The notes beneath the pieces are model-generated. The model had not been told where the DNA came from and did no database searches. It saw nothing but the letters and a program-made list of their open reading frames with translations. Positions 1 through 8,675 of a stretch of DNA of 64,000 nt are shown here, one piece after another. The DNA comes from Alphaproteobacteria bacterium (lineage in GTDB: Bacteria; Pseudomonadota; Alphaproteobacteria; Ferrovibrionales; Ferrovibrionaceae): assembly GCA_947473805.1 (NCBI GenBank), contig CANJGB010000002.1, positions 89,192 through 153,191 on the forward strand, in the 5' to 3' direction. Positions within the stretch are counted from its first letter, which is position 1, and each line of letters begins with the position of its first letter. The position numbers were made by a program, and so were the translations under genes.

Positions 1-410
1 CCGAACAGCGAGGCGACCGTCTGCGCGTCGCCATCGTCGCCCGCTGTCGTCGTGCCAAGGTCGGCCAGGCCGATGCCGATGCCGATCACCGCCGCCGCCG
101 CGAGTCCGGCAACGTTCGGCCATAGCGGCCGCACCGGCAGGAAGTCGCCCAGCACATCCCGCCACGACAGCTTGCGCGGCGCCTCGGCCTGGCGGGCCCG
201 GCGCAGGATCGCATCGTGTAGCGTCATGGGGGCGGGGGCCACGGAAAAGCTGTCCAGCTCGCGGTCCAGTTTGCGCGCGTCCGCTACCAGCCGCGCCGCC
301 GCCGGCTCTGCCGCGATCAGCGCTTCCGCGCTGGCGCGCTCGGTCGCGGGCCAGCGGTTCGCATCGGCGCCATAGGCGTCGAGCAGGTGTTGCAACCGCT
401 CCAGTTTCAT
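1..410 (-). CDS. Anti-sigma factor, membrane-anchored (partial, C-terminus off the window)
   Basis: This gene reads from the start codon at 410 leftward off the window edge, so only the first ~136 residues are visible. The start ATG overlaps the stop of the sigma factor gene (ATGA), which implies translational coupling. The first ~90 residues are charged and cytosolic in character (begins MKLERLQHLLDAYGADANRW). A hydrophobic segment rich in Ala, Ile and Gly follows near residues 100-118 and probably spans the membrane. Gene order, coupling and architecture match proteobacterial ECF sigma/anti-sigma pairs, where the partner sequesters the sigma factor at the inner membrane until an envelope signal releases it. 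No zinc-binding HxxxCxxC motif is visible, so it is not a classic ZAS-type anti-sigma. The anti-sigma role is inferred from context, not from a diagnostic motif. Confidence 0.7.
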   Translation of the reverse strand, partial: MKLERLQHLLDAYGADANRWPATERASAEALIAAEPAAARLVADARKLDRELDSFSVAPAPMTLHDAILRRARQAEAPRKLSWRDVLGDFLPVRPLWPNVAGLAAAAVIGIGIGLADLGTTTAGDDGDAQTVASLF

Positions 411-1012
411 CACATTCCTCCTGCGGCCATGCCCAGCCGGCCGCCACCCAGATCCGATTCAAGCTTTTCCTTCAGCGTCCGCCGCGCGCGAACCAGAAGG
501 CTTTCCAGTGCGCCGATGCTGATGCCCAGCACCGCCGCCGCCTCGATATTTCCCATTTCATCCCAGTAGCAGAGCGCCACGGCCGCGCGCTGCCGTTCCG
601 GCAATTCCGCCATGGCGGCACGGATGCGCGCGCTTTCCTCGGCGTTCGACAGCGCGTCGAACGCGCCGATGCGGTTGTCCTCCGGGTCGCCCGCCGCTTC
701 CAGCGGTACGGGCACGGGCTTGCGCTTCCGGTCGATGCAAAGATTGACCAGGATGCGGCCGAACCACGTACGGAACTTCGCCCCGTCGGTTCGCCAGCGT
801 GCTGCATTGACCCATACCCGCAAGAACGCCTCCTGCACCACTTCCTCGGCGTCCGCGCGGTTGCCGCTGATCCGCACCGCCAGGCCGACGGACCGATTGA
901 GGTGCCGTTCGACCAGCAGGGCATAGGCCGCCCGATCGCCCTGCCCGGTACGGCGCATCAGTTCTTCGTCGTCAGTTTCCGCGTCGCGGGTCATATGTTC
1001 TTGGCTATCCAT
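410..1012 (-). CDS. ECF-type RNA polymerase sigma factor
   Basis: A 200-residue sigma-70 family protein of the extracytoplasmic-function class. Region 2 is seen around NRADAEEVVQEAFLRVW and the following FRTWFGRILVNLCIDRKRK. Region 4 lies at LPERQRAAVALCYWDEM and the helix-turn-helix GNIEAAAVLGISIGALESLL, which would read the -35 element. I chose the ATG at 1012 (MDSQEH); an in-frame ATG at 994 (MTRDAE) is an alternative, while longer upstream reading lacks family similarity. It overlaps the next gene by ATGA, consistent with an operon and balanced synthesis of sigma and anti-sigma. Target promoters cannot be read from this window. ECF membership is certain; the subgroup is not. Confidence 0.93.
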   Translation of the reverse strand: MDSQEHMTRDAETDDEELMRRTGQGDRAAYALLVERHLNRSVGLAVRISGNRADAEEVVQEAFLRVWVNAARWRTDGAKFRTWFGRILVNLCIDRKRKPVPVPLEAAGDPEDNRIGAFDALSNAEESARIRAAMAELPERQRAAVALCYWDEMGNIEAAAVLGISIGALESLLVRARRTLKEKLESDLGGGRLGMAAGGM

Positions 1013-1089
1013 GCCCGCGCGAAGTACTGCCGCCCACCGGACATGGACACTTACGGCCGACCGGCCGAATTCCTGCGCAGAGCATGGAT

Positions 1090-2088
1090 TTAGTAGGACT
1101 TCGGGGGTTTCAGGTAGGCGTAGCGGCTGCCTGACTTGATTTTCACGCTGGCGGGCCCGCCGTCGCGTCTGATGCGCAACTCCACCTCGGCACCTGCCGT
1201 GCGGCCTGCCCACAATGCGTCGTAGAAATCGATCATGGTCCTCACCGGTTTGTCGCCCAGCGCGGTGATGATATCGCCGCGCCGCAGCCCCGCCTGCTCG
1301 GCCGGGCCGCGCGGCAGCACCTGGGTAACGACCAGCCGCCCGTCCAGTTTGGTCGTATAGACGCCCAGCCAGGGCTTTTCCGGCGCGCCCGAACGTCCCT
1401 CGGCCAGCAGGTCGGCGAAGATTGGCCGCAGCAGGTCGATGGGCACGAACATGTTGCCGGGGTTCGGCTCGGCCACCGTGGCGTCGGCCTGGCCGACCTG
1501 CAGTGAGCCGACGCCGTACAGCTTGCCGTCAGGGCCGATCAGCGCCGCGCCCGACCAGCCAGGGTGGTGCGGCGTGGTGAAGATGGCCTGGTCGATCATG
1601 TATTCCCACGCGCCGGCGAAGGGACGCCGCGTCACGACCAGTGCTGGCTGCGGCCCGCCGGCGCCTGCATGCGCCACGGCCAGGACAGGATCCTTGGCCT
1701 TCAAACCCTCCGAGCGGCCGAAGGCGATGGGCTTCGCATTCAGCGGCGTCAGTGCGCGCACCAGCCCGAACCCGGACTCGTAGTCATAGGCGACGGTCTG
1801 CGCCGGCACCGGTTTGTCCTTGGCCGAATACAGCGTCACCGCCATGGCATCGACGATGAGGTACCCGATGGTCAGGACCAGCCCCTTGCCATCGATGACG
1901 ACGCCGTTGCCTTCGCGCTTCACGCCCAGCGACTGCGCGCTGCGCGCATCCGGCGGCACTTCGGCGGTCAGCCGCACCACGCTGCTGATCGCTGTGCGTA
2001 GCTGTTCGGGCGTGGCGTTTTGCGCGCGGGCAGGGGCGGCGAGGACAATCGCTACGCCCATCAGGTACATCAGCCCCCGAACCGCCAT
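1090..2088 (-). CDS. Trypsin-like/PDZ (HtrA-family) exported protein with degenerate catalytic triad
   Basis: A 332-residue protein with an N-terminal signal peptide (MAVRGLMYLMGVAIVLAAPARAQ), a trypsin-like domain (about 30-210) and a C-terminal PDZ domain (about 235-325, with LPRGPAEQAGLRRGDIITAL). The start at 2088 is preferred over 2094 because GAGGG lies 7 nt upstream. The nucleophile region is kept (GWSGAA, Ser179, where active HtrA has GNSGGP). The catalytic His is replaced: the usual TNxHVV is TIGYLIV, giving Tyr76. The catalytic Asp position is Gly106 (DYESGFGLV). It is therefore probably a periplasmic pseudoprotease that binds peptides through its PDZ domain. It lies next to the ECF sigma gene in the same orientation, suggesting envelope-stress sensing, but that link is inference. 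Confidence 0.88.
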   Translation of the reverse strand: MAVRGLMYLMGVAIVLAAPARAQNATPEQLRTAISSVVRLTAEVPPDARSAQSLGVKREGNGVVIDGKGLVLTIGYLIVDAMAVTLYSAKDKPVPAQTVAYDYESGFGLVRALTPLNAKPIAFGRSEGLKAKDPVLAVAHAGAGGPQPALVVTRRPFAGAWEYMIDQAIFTTPHHPGWSGAALIGPDGKLYGVGSLQVGQADATVAEPNPGNMFVPIDLLRPIFADLLAEGRSGAPEKPWLGVYTTKLDGRLVVTQVLPRGPAEQAGLRRGDIITALGDKPVRTMIDFYDALWAGRTAGAEVELRIRRDGGPASVKIKSGSRYAYLKPPKSY

Positions 2089-2451
2089 GATCATACCCTC
2101 GAAGACATCGGTATCCGACTCTAGGGTCACGTTTGCCGCACGCAAGGAAATGCACCAAGGCCAGGCGGATAACACCGTGGCGCTAGGAATAATTACTTGA
2201 AAAATTCCGGCTACTTACCAAATCAGTCAGGCGTTCTTTGACAGGTGAATATGGCGGTTTGGCAGCCTCCCAATCAGAAGGGCGGCTTGAGATGCGCAAG
2301 GCGGCGCAGGCCTGCGCCGGATAGCGAGTAATAAGGACCAGTAAGCCCCAATAAGGACTGCTAAGGACCAATAAGCTCCAGCGCCTTTTCACGGCCCAAC
2401 AATTTCAATGGCTTGGCGGGTGTTCTTCGCAGATCTGAAATTTTTTTCGCG
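2089..2451. other. Intergenic region with short direct repeats, no supported gene
   Basis: About 360 bases between the PDZ protein and the acyl-CoA dehydrogenase. A 69-codon open frame on the minus strand (2183-2392) has no recognisable domain, so I do not call it. The composition is less GC-rich than in flanking genes. TAAGGAC-like words recur at about 2331, 2351 and 2361, with two further GTAAGC/ATAAGC variants. The region probably holds the promoter of the PDZ protein gene on the minus strand, but I could not place a convincing -35/-10 pair. Confidence 0.4.
2330..2380. repeat. Short imperfect direct repeats (ATAAGGAC-type)
   Basis: Five roughly 10-base units follow each other: ATAAGGACCA, GTAAGCCCCA, ATAAGGACTG, CTAAGGACCA and ATAAGCTCCA. 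All share TAAG plus a C-rich tail, so the array looks like a degenerate decamer tandem repeat of about five copies. It lies in the untranslated gap before the acyl-CoA dehydrogenase end. Function is unknown; a regulator-binding array or slipped-strand remnant are both possible. Confidence 0.6.
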
Positions 2452-3666
2452 TCACATACCCAGGATCATCTTGGCGATGATGTTGTGCTGAATCTCGGCG
2501 CTGCCGCCAAAGATCGACGCGGCGCGGCGGTACATCAGTTCGGCCATGACGCCGGGCGCATAATCCGGGCCGGGCAGGGCGATGTTCTGGCCGCGATGCT
2601 CGTACGGGTCGGGATAGAAGGCGGCGGCATAGGTGCCCAGCGCCTCGGCCAGCAGGTCGCAGCAGCGCTGCTGCAATTCCGTGCCGCGCACCTTCAGGAC
2701 CGAGCCGATGGCCCAGCCGCCGGTGCTGGTGCCGGAATCCTCGTGGATGACGCGCAGCACTGACATTTCCAGCGCCAGGACCTCGACCTCGAGCTGCGCC
2801 AGCCGATAGGCGAAGCCGGCATCCTGCAGCAACGGCTTGCCGTCTAGCTCCTGCGCCGTGGCGACGCGTTTGATGCGTTGCAGGTAGCGCTTGATGGTCG
2901 GGATGCTGGCGCCCGAGAACGCGCGCTCGTTGCCCAGCAGGAACTTGGTGTAGCCCCAACCCTTGTTCTCCTCGCCGACCAGGTTGGTCACCGGCACGCG
3001 CACGTCGTCGTAGAAGGTCTCGGTCAGGTGGGTCGAGCCATCGATGCTGACGATGGGGCGCACGGTGATGCCCGGCGTCTTCATGTCGACCAGCAGGAAC
3101 GAGATACCACGTTGTGCCTGCGCCTCGGGGTCGGTGCGTACCAGCAGGAACAGCCAGTCGGCCCATTGCGCCTGGCTGGTCCAGATCTTCTGGCCGTTGA
3201 CCACGTAGTGGTCGCCGTCACGGATCGCCTTGGTGCGCAGGTTCGCAAGGTCCGAACCCGCATTGGGTTCCGAGAAGCCCTGGCACCAATAGTCCTTGCC
3301 ATTGCGGATGCCGGGCAGGAAGCGCTGCTTCTGCTCGTCGTTGCCGAAACTGTAGATGACGGGGCCAACCAGTTCTGTGCCCTGCAGGTTGCAGGTCGGC
3401 GCGCCTGCGGCGAAGCACTCTTCCTCGAACAGGTAGCGCTGCATGACGGTCCAGCCGGGGCCGCCATGTTCCTTTGGCCACATCGGCACCGACCAGCCGG
3501 GGCGCTGGCTGAGAATCTTCTGCCAGCCCAGCGAGGCCTCGCGGTCGGGCTGAAATCCCATGGCGCCCAGCTTCGCCATTTCGGGTGGCAGGTTGTCGCG
3601 CAGAAAGGCGCGGACCTCGTCGCGGAACTCCAAGTCTCCCGCCGTAAGGGCGAAGTCCACCGCCAT
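2452..3666 (-). CDS. Acyl-CoA dehydrogenase
   Basis: A 404-residue FAD flavoprotein of the acyl-CoA dehydrogenase family, which introduces an alpha-beta double bond into acyl-CoA thioesters and passes electrons to ETF. Seen in the sequence are the N-terminal helical domain (DLEFRDEVRAFLRDNLPPEM), the middle beta domain with WCQGFSEPNAGSDLANLRT (usual Q-x-SEPxAGSD signature), and the C-terminal domain ending FGGSAEIQHNIIAKMILGM, which matches the GGTSEIQRNIIAERxLG flavin-binding end. Length is typical. It has its own ribosome-binding purines directly before the ATG and is separated by ~85 nt from malate synthase upstream, so may be co-transcribed with it. Substrate chain or ring type cannot be read; such FadE-type paralogues often act on branched or cyclic acids. 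Confidence 0.93.
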   Translation of the reverse strand: MAVDFALTAGDLEFRDEVRAFLRDNLPPEMAKLGAMGFQPDREASLGWQKILSQRPGWSVPMWPKEHGGPGWTVMQRYLFEEECFAAGAPTCNLQGTELVGPVIYSFGNDEQKQRFLPGIRNGKDYWCQGFSEPNAGSDLANLRTKAIRDGDHYVVNGQKIWTSQAQWADWLFLLVRTDPEAQAQRGISFLLVDMKTPGITVRPIVSIDGSTHLTETFYDDVRVPVTNLVGEENKGWGYTKFLLGNERAFSGASIPTIKRYLQRIKRVATAQELDGKPLLQDAGFAYRLAQLEVEVLALEMSVLRVIHEDSGTSTGGWAIGSVLKVRGTELQQRCCDLLAEALGTYAAAFYPDPYEHRGQNIALPGPDYAPGVMAELMYRRAASIFGGSAEIQHNIIAKMILGM

Positions 3667-3751
3667 CTCCTAACTAGGTAAACTATGTTGGCCGGCGATC
3701 TTACAGCGGCGAGGCGCGGAAACAAGCGTGAGGCGGCCAAAAGTCGGGGTG

Positions 3752-5908
3752 TCAGCCGGCCGCCTTCGCCTCGCGGCGGCGGCGGTGCAGGATGAACTCG
3801 GTATAGCCGTTCGGCTGTTCGCGGCCCAGGAACACCAGGTCGCTGGCGGCCTGGAAGGCGATGCTCTTGGCGAAGTCCGGAGCCATCGGGCGATAGACCG
3901 GGTCGCCGGCATTCTGCGCATCGACCACTGCGGCCATGCGCTTCAGCGTCGCCGCTACTTGCGCCTCGGTGCAGATGCCCTGGTGCAGCCAGTTGGCGAT
4001 GTGCTGGCTGGAAATGCGCAAGGTGGCGCGGTCTTCCATCAGGCCGACATTGTCGATGTCCGGCACCTTGGAACAACCGACGCCCTGGTCGATCCAGCGC
4101 ACGACATAGCCCAGGATGCCCTGCGCATTGTTGTCCAGTTCCTGCTGCACCGCGTCGGGCTGCCAGTTATGGCCCTCGGCGACGGGGACAGTGAGTATGG
4201 CGTCGAGGCTGGCGCGCGGGCGGCTGGCCAGTTCCGCCTGACGCGCCGCCACATCAACCTCGTGGTAGTGCAGCGCATGCAACGTGGCGGCGGTGGGCGA
4301 GGGAACCCAGGCCGTGTTCGCGCCGGCCTTGGGGTGCGCGATCTTGGCCTCCAGCATGGCGGCCATGCGGTCTGGCATCGCCCACATGCCCTTGCCGATC
4401 TGCGCCTTGCCCTTCAGGCCGCAGGCGAGGCCGATGTCGACGTTCCAGTCCTCGTACGCCTTGATCCAGGCGGCGTTCTTCATTTCGCCCTTGCGGATCA
4501 TCGGGCCCGCTTCCATCGATGTGTGGATCTCGTCGCCGGTGCGGTCGAGGAAGCCGGTATTGATGAAGGCCACGCGGTTGCGCGCGGCATGGATGCAGGC
4601 CTTGAGGTTGACGGTGGTGCGTCGCTCCTCGTCCATAATGCCGATCTTTATCGTGTAGCGCGGCAGGCCGAGAACCTCCTCGACGCGGCGGAACAGTTCG
4701 GTGGCGAAGGTGACTTCCTTCGGCCCGTGCATCTTCGGCTTGACGATGTACATCGAGCCGGTGCGGCTGTTGCCGCCCTTGTTCGCGCCACGCAGGTCAT
4801 GCAGCGCGCATAGTGCGGTGACCATGGCGTCCAGCATGCCTTCCGGCACTTCCTGGCCGTCGGCGCCCAGCACTGCGTCGGTGTACATGTGGTGGCCGAC
4901 ATTGCGAACCAGCATCAGGCTGCGCCCGTGCAGGGCCAGCGTCCCGCCGTCCGGTGTCGTATAGGTTCGGTCCGGGTTCAGACCGCGCTGCACCGACTTG
5001 CCGCCCTTGTCGAAACTGGTGGTCAGGTCGCCCTTCATCAGGCCCAGCCAGTTGCGGTAGGCGACGACCTTGTCGGCGGCATCGACGGCGGCGACGGAGT
5101 CTTCGCAGTCCATGATGGTGCTCAGCGCGGATTCCAGCACCACGTCGCTGACATGCGCCGGGTCGTCGCGGCCGATCGGATGGCTGGAATCGATCCGGAT
5201 TTCGATGTGCAGGCCGTGGTGGCGCAACAGGATGGCGGTCGGCTGCGATGCGCTGCCCTGGTAGCCGATAAACTGCTCGGGCTTGGCCAGCAGGGACAGG
5301 CCGCCGGTCCTGGGCACGGCCACGAGGCGGCCATGCTCGACCGTGTAGCGCACGACGTCCTTGTGGGACCCGCTGGCGAGCGGCGCCGCGCGGTCGAGGA
5401 CGTCACGGGCAAAGGCGATGACCTTGGCGCCGCGTTCGGCGTCATAGCCCGGCTTGTGCTCGCCAGGAATGGCATCGGTGCCGTACAGCGCGTCGTACAA
5501 ACTGTCCCAGCGCGCATTGGCGGCATTCAGCGCGTAGCGCGCGTTCATGACCGGCACGACAAGCTGCGGCCCGGCAATAGTGGCGATTTCGGCATCCACG
5601 TTGGCGGTGGCCACGCTGAAGTCGGTCGGCTCTGGCAGCAGGTAGCCGACCTGCTCCAGGAAGGCGCGGTAGGCGGCCGGGTCGTGCGGCCGTCCGCGAT
5701 GATCGCGGTGCCAGGTGTCGATCTGCAACTGCAGGTCATCGCGTGACGCCAGCAGGGCGCGGTTGCGCGGTGCAAGGTCGGCGAGGATCGCGGCGAGGCC
5801 GGACCAGAAGGTTTCCGCTGTCACTCCGGTGCCGTGCAGCGCCTCGGCGATGAAGGCATGAAGTTCAGTGGCGACGGAGAGGCCGGCGATACTCGTACGT
5901 GCGGTCAT
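3752..5908 (-). CDS. glcB: Malate synthase G
   Basis: Condenses glyoxylate with acetyl-CoA to malate in the glyoxylate bypass, in the cytoplasm. The 718-residue length is that of the long G isoform (about 720), not the ~530-residue A form. Recognisable family segments include the [18 protein letters not shown] region near residue 95, the magnesium/glyoxylate site with [13 protein letters not shown], and the C-terminal [27 protein letters not shown] region. I chose the ATG at 5908 ([12 protein letters not shown]), 4 nt after the cyclase stop; longer upstream reading would overlap the cyclase. The tight spacing suggests co-transcription with the HD-GYP/CHASE2/cyclase genes. No isocitrate lyase gene is in the window. 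Confidence 0.96.
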   Translation of the reverse strand: MTARTSIAGLSVATELHAFIAEALHGTGVTAETFWSGLAAILADLAPRNRALLASRDDLQLQIDTWHRDHRGRPHDPAAYRAFLEQVGYLLPEPTDFSVATANVDAEIATIAGPQLVVPVMNARYALNAANARWDSLYDALYGTDAIPGEHKPGYDAERGAKVIAFARDVLDRAAPLASGSHKDVVRYTVEHGRLVAVPRTGGLSLLAKPEQFIGYQGSASQPTAILLRHHGLHIEIRIDSSHPIGRDDPAHVSDVVLESALSTIMDCEDSVAAVDAADKVVAYRNWLGLMKGDLTTSFDKGGKSVQRGLNPDRTYTTPDGGTLALHGRSLMLVRNVGHHMYTDAVLGADGQEVPEGMLDAMVTALCALHDLRGANKGGNSRTGSMYIVKPKMHGPKEVTFATELFRRVEEVLGLPRYTIKIGIMDEERRTTVNLKACIHAARNRVAFINTGFLDRTGDEIHTSMEAGPMIRKGEMKNAAWIKAYEDWNVDIGLACGLKGKAQIGKGMWAMPDRMAAMLEAKIAHPKAGANTAWVPSPTAATLHALHYHEVDVAARQAELASRPRASLDAILTVPVAEGHNWQPDAVQQELDNNAQGILGYVVRWIDQGVGCSKVPDIDNVGLMEDRATLRISSQHIANWLHQGICTEAQVAATLKRMAAVVDAQNAGDPVYRPMAPDFAKSIAFQAASDLVFLGREQPNGYTEFILHRRRREAKAAG

Positions 5909-5912
5909 GGTG

Positions 5913-8180
5913 CTACTTCGAAGTGGCGACGTACACGCCGGTCCAGCCTTCGCCGGGCGGATTGATGCGGTACTCGGCAATACGCTCCTCATAGAGGTCG
6001 TGGTTGCCGTAAAGGTCGGGCCGCATGACGCGCAGTTCCTTGAGCAGCGCCTCGGCGTCATCCCATTTCTGCGCGCGGTATAGCGCCAGCATCTCGTGGT
6101 GCTTGGTGGCATAGGCCTGGAACTCGGCGCTCTCCTTGAATGCCTTGTCGCCCAGCAGCGCGTGGATGCGCACCGCTTCCTTCTTGCCCTTCACCGCGAT
6201 GAGATCCATCTCGATGGTGGCGTAGTCGTCCTTCGCGCCCTCATACGTCGAGTCGCCGATGACGACGTTGACCCCGTAGGTCTTGGACTGGCCTTCCAGG
6301 CGCGAAGCCAGGTTCACGGCGTCGCCCAGCACCGAGTAGTCGAACCGCTGGTCCGACCCCATATTGCCGACGACGACATCGCCCGAGTTCAGGCCGATGC
6401 CGATGTTGATGGCGAAGAACGGGCGGTTCTCGGCTTCGGCCTCGGCCTTCAGGTTCACGTTCAGCTTGTCGATTTCCCGGAACATTTCCAGCGCGCTTTC
6501 GCAGGCGTGCTTCGGATGGGCTGGCACATCCAGCGGGGCGTTCCAGAACGCCATGATGCAATCGCCCATGTATTTGTCGATCGTGCCCTGGCGCGCCATG
6601 ATGACGTTGGTCAGTGGCGTCAGGAACCGGTTCATCAGCCGGGTCAGCCCCTGCGGGTTGGTCTTGAACTGCTCCGAGATGGTGGTGAAGCCGCGCACGT
6701 CGCAGAACAGGAACGTCATGTTCCGCGTCTCGCCGCCCAGCTTCAGCAGGCTGGGATTCTCGGCGATCTGGTCCACCAGCGCCGGCGACAGGTACTGCCC
6801 CATGGCGCCGCGCACGAACTTCTTCTCCGCCTCGGTCTGCAGGAAGTTGACCAGCGATCCCGATAGGTAAATGGCGAGAACCGTCATCGCCGGCGTCACG
6901 GCGTCGGTCAGATAGCGGAAATTGGCATAGGCGAACCACGATGCGCCGAGCGCGCCGCCGATCGCCACAATGGCGATCACCGCGCACCATGCGGCGCCGA
7001 CGATGCGCAGCAGGAATACCAGCGCGATGCCGACAATGGCCATGTAGATGATTTCTGCGCCATCGGCCCAGTCCGGGCGGTCGAGGAAGTGCTTGAGCAG
7101 CACCTGTTCCGTCACCTGGACGTGGGCCTCGACGCCGGCCATGGCCGGGTTCAGCGGACTGACACGCAGATCCTTGAGGCCCGACGCGCTGGTGCCGATA
7201 TAGACGATGTTGCCCTCGATCATCTCCTGATCGAATTCGCCCTTCAGGACTTTCCACGCGGGGACGTACCGCTCGGGAACTTCGCGGGTGTAGTGCACCC
7301 AGACCTGGCCCTTCTCATCGGTCGGGACTTCGAAATTTCCGATCTTGACGGTGTTGATGCCCGCATGGCCGCTACCGAGGCTCGTTTCGCCGCTGGCCGT
7401 CGATGTCCGGATGATGCTCGTCCGCGCGCCCTGGGCAACACGCAATGCTTCTGCGGCAAGACTGGGATAAAGCCGGTCGACGGGGCAGGGCTCGGGGCCT
7501 TCGCTCTTGAACAGGCACATGACCATTGGAACGCGTCGGACGACCTGGTCGCGCTCGGCAACCAGATTAAAGCTGCCATTGCCGGCGGCGGCTTCTTCGA
7601 GGATCGCAAGGTCTGCGACGGAGCCGGTGAACACCGGGACGAAGTCGGCAGGGTTGTCATTGCCGGATTTCGCAAAGGTCCCCTTGCGGCGTGGCGTTCT
7701 CGACGGCGGATCGCCCGTCAGTACAAAACCGGTAACGACATTGGCCTGCTTGATGACGTCGGCAAAGGCGGCGTCATGGTCGGGCAGGGCGCCAACGGCC
7801 TTCTTGATTTCCTCAAGTTCGGGCGTGGCGGGCCATAGCGGAATGACCTGCTTCGGCGAGGTGCGGTCCGGCTCCGAGAAGACGATATCGAACGCCACCA
7901 CGGCGGCGCCGGCATTGGCCAGATTGGCAACGAGGTCAGCGACCAGGGTTCGCGGCCAGGGCCATTGGCCAAACTGCGCCAGCGATTCATCGTCGAGGTC
8001 GACGATACGTACCGGTACCGGTTCGTAGGTTCGGGGCTCGAAGCGCTGGTAATAGTCGAAAACCTTGAGGCGAAGGTCTTCGAGGACCTGCCCGGGATCT
8101 TGCATGCGCAGGAACAGCATAGCCCCAAGGATAAGCAGAGGCACAATGGTCCCGAAATAGCCGCTCAGCCGCTTCAGCAT
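5913..8180 (-). CDS. CHASE2-domain class III adenylate/guanylate cyclase
   Basis: A 755-residue membrane receptor. An N-terminal membrane helix (about 8-25) is followed by an extracytoplasmic CHASE2 sensor (about 35-370), three membrane helices (about 375-445) and a cytoplasmic class III nucleotidyl cyclase domain (about 485-665). Metal-binding aspartates are in FLFCDVRGF (Asp494) and [11 protein letters not shown] (Asp540); transition-state Asn and Arg are in [18 protein letters not shown] (Asn623, Arg627). The catalytic set therefore looks intact, and cAMP is the more likely product by family, but GTP use cannot be excluded by eye. It starts 4 nt after the miniature CHASE2 gene and ends 4 nt before malate synthase, so the block is probably one transcript. 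The CHASE2 ligand is unknown. Confidence 0.95.
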   Translation of the reverse strand: MLKRLSGYFGTIVPLLILGAMLFLRMQDPGQVLEDLRLKVFDYYQRFEPRTYEPVPVRIVDLDDESLAQFGQWPWPRTLVADLVANLANAGAAVVAFDIVFSEPDRTSPKQVIPLWPATPELEEIKKAVGALPDHDAAFADVIKQANVVTGFVLTGDPPSRTPRRKGTFAKSGNDNPADFVPVFTGSVADLAILEEAAAGNGSFNLVAERDQVVRRVPMVMCLFKSEGPEPCPVDRLYPSLAAEALRVAQGARTSIIRTSTASGETSLGSGHAGINTVKIGNFEVPTDEKGQVWVHYTREVPERYVPAWKVLKGEFDQEMIEGNIVYIGTSASGLKDLRVSPLNPAMAGVEAHVQVTEQVLLKHFLDRPDWADGAEIIYMAIVGIALVFLLRIVGAAWCAVIAIVAIGGALGASWFAYANFRYLTDAVTPAMTVLAIYLSGSLVNFLQTEAEKKFVRGAMGQYLSPALVDQIAENPSLLKLGGETRNMTFLFCDVRGFTTISEQFKTNPQGLTRLMNRFLTPLTNVIMARQGTIDKYMGDCIMAFWNAPLDVPAHPKHACESALEMFREIDKLNVNLKAEAEAENRPFFAINIGIGLNSGDVVVGNMGSDQRFDYSVLGDAVNLASRLEGQSKTYGVNVVIGDSTYEGAKDDYATIEMDLIAVKGKKEAVRIHALLGDKAFKESAEFQAYATKHHEMLALYRAQKWDDAEALLKELRVMRPDLYGNHDLYEERIAEYRINPPGEGWTGVYVATSK

Positions 8181-8184
8181 GGCG

Positions 8185-8652
8185 TCAGCTCCGGGCCGGG
8201 CCGTCGGCCCGCAAGACGCTGGACAACGTGCCCGCCAGGCAGGCGGTCAGTACGGCGATCATGGGAGCCCCCGGGTCGATCAGATAGTGCCATCCTGTAT
8301 AGCCGTACCATGCGGTAACCGCCACGGTCGCGAGCGCACAGGCGGCCACAAGCGTGCAGCCGACCGCGTCCAGGCGGTGCATCGGTACGACCAGGGCGCC
8401 GAAGATCATGGCCATCAGTATGACCTTGGCGCCGTCCACCCAGTCGGAACGATGCAGGAACTGGCTGCCCATGATCTGTTCGGTGGCCTGGGCATGGATC
8501 TCGACGCCCGGGATAGTGGGATTGATGGCAACGATTTTTCGATCGACCAGTCCAGCGGCGCTCGTGCCGATAAAGACGATGCCCCCGCCAGGGATCAGCA
8601 CCAGAAGCAGCATCGGGACGACCAGGCCAGCAAGGCGGCGCAGTCGGCGCAT
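8185..8652 (-). CDS. Miniature CHASE2 membrane protein (C-terminal CHASE2 piece plus three TM helices, no output domain)
   Basis: A 155-residue protein that aligns by eye with residues ~322-452 of the neighbouring CHASE2 cyclase. IVFIGTSAAGLVDRKIVAINP matches [21 protein letters not shown], and PGVEIHAQATEQIMGSQFLHR matches [21 protein letters not shown], followed by the same three-helix block. Its first ~20 residues are a membrane helix like the cyclase's own N-terminus. It thus looks like a CHASE2 receptor that lost ~300 sensor residues and the whole cyclase domain. A good ribosome-binding site (GGAGGG, ~10 nt from ATG) and an intact frame argue that it is translated. It is 23 nt from the HD-GYP gene and 4 nt from the cyclase gene. 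Decay product or deliberate small partner of the cyclase are both open. Confidence 0.8.
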   Translation of the reverse strand: MRRLRRLAGLVVPMLLLVLIPGGGIVFIGTSAAGLVDRKIVAINPTIPGVEIHAQATEQIMGSQFLHRSDWVDGAKVILMAMIFGALVVPMHRLDAVGCTLVAACALATVAVTAWYGYTGWHYLIDPGAPMIAVLTACLAGTLSSVLRADGPARS

Positions 8653-8675
8653 GTGAAATCCGTCCCTCCGGAGCG

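Noticed and set aside
2183..2392. 69-codon open frame on the minus strand in the gap before the acyl-CoA dehydrogenase
   Set aside because: No recognisable motif, no clear ribosome-binding site and it spans the decamer repeats, so it is more likely a chance frame.
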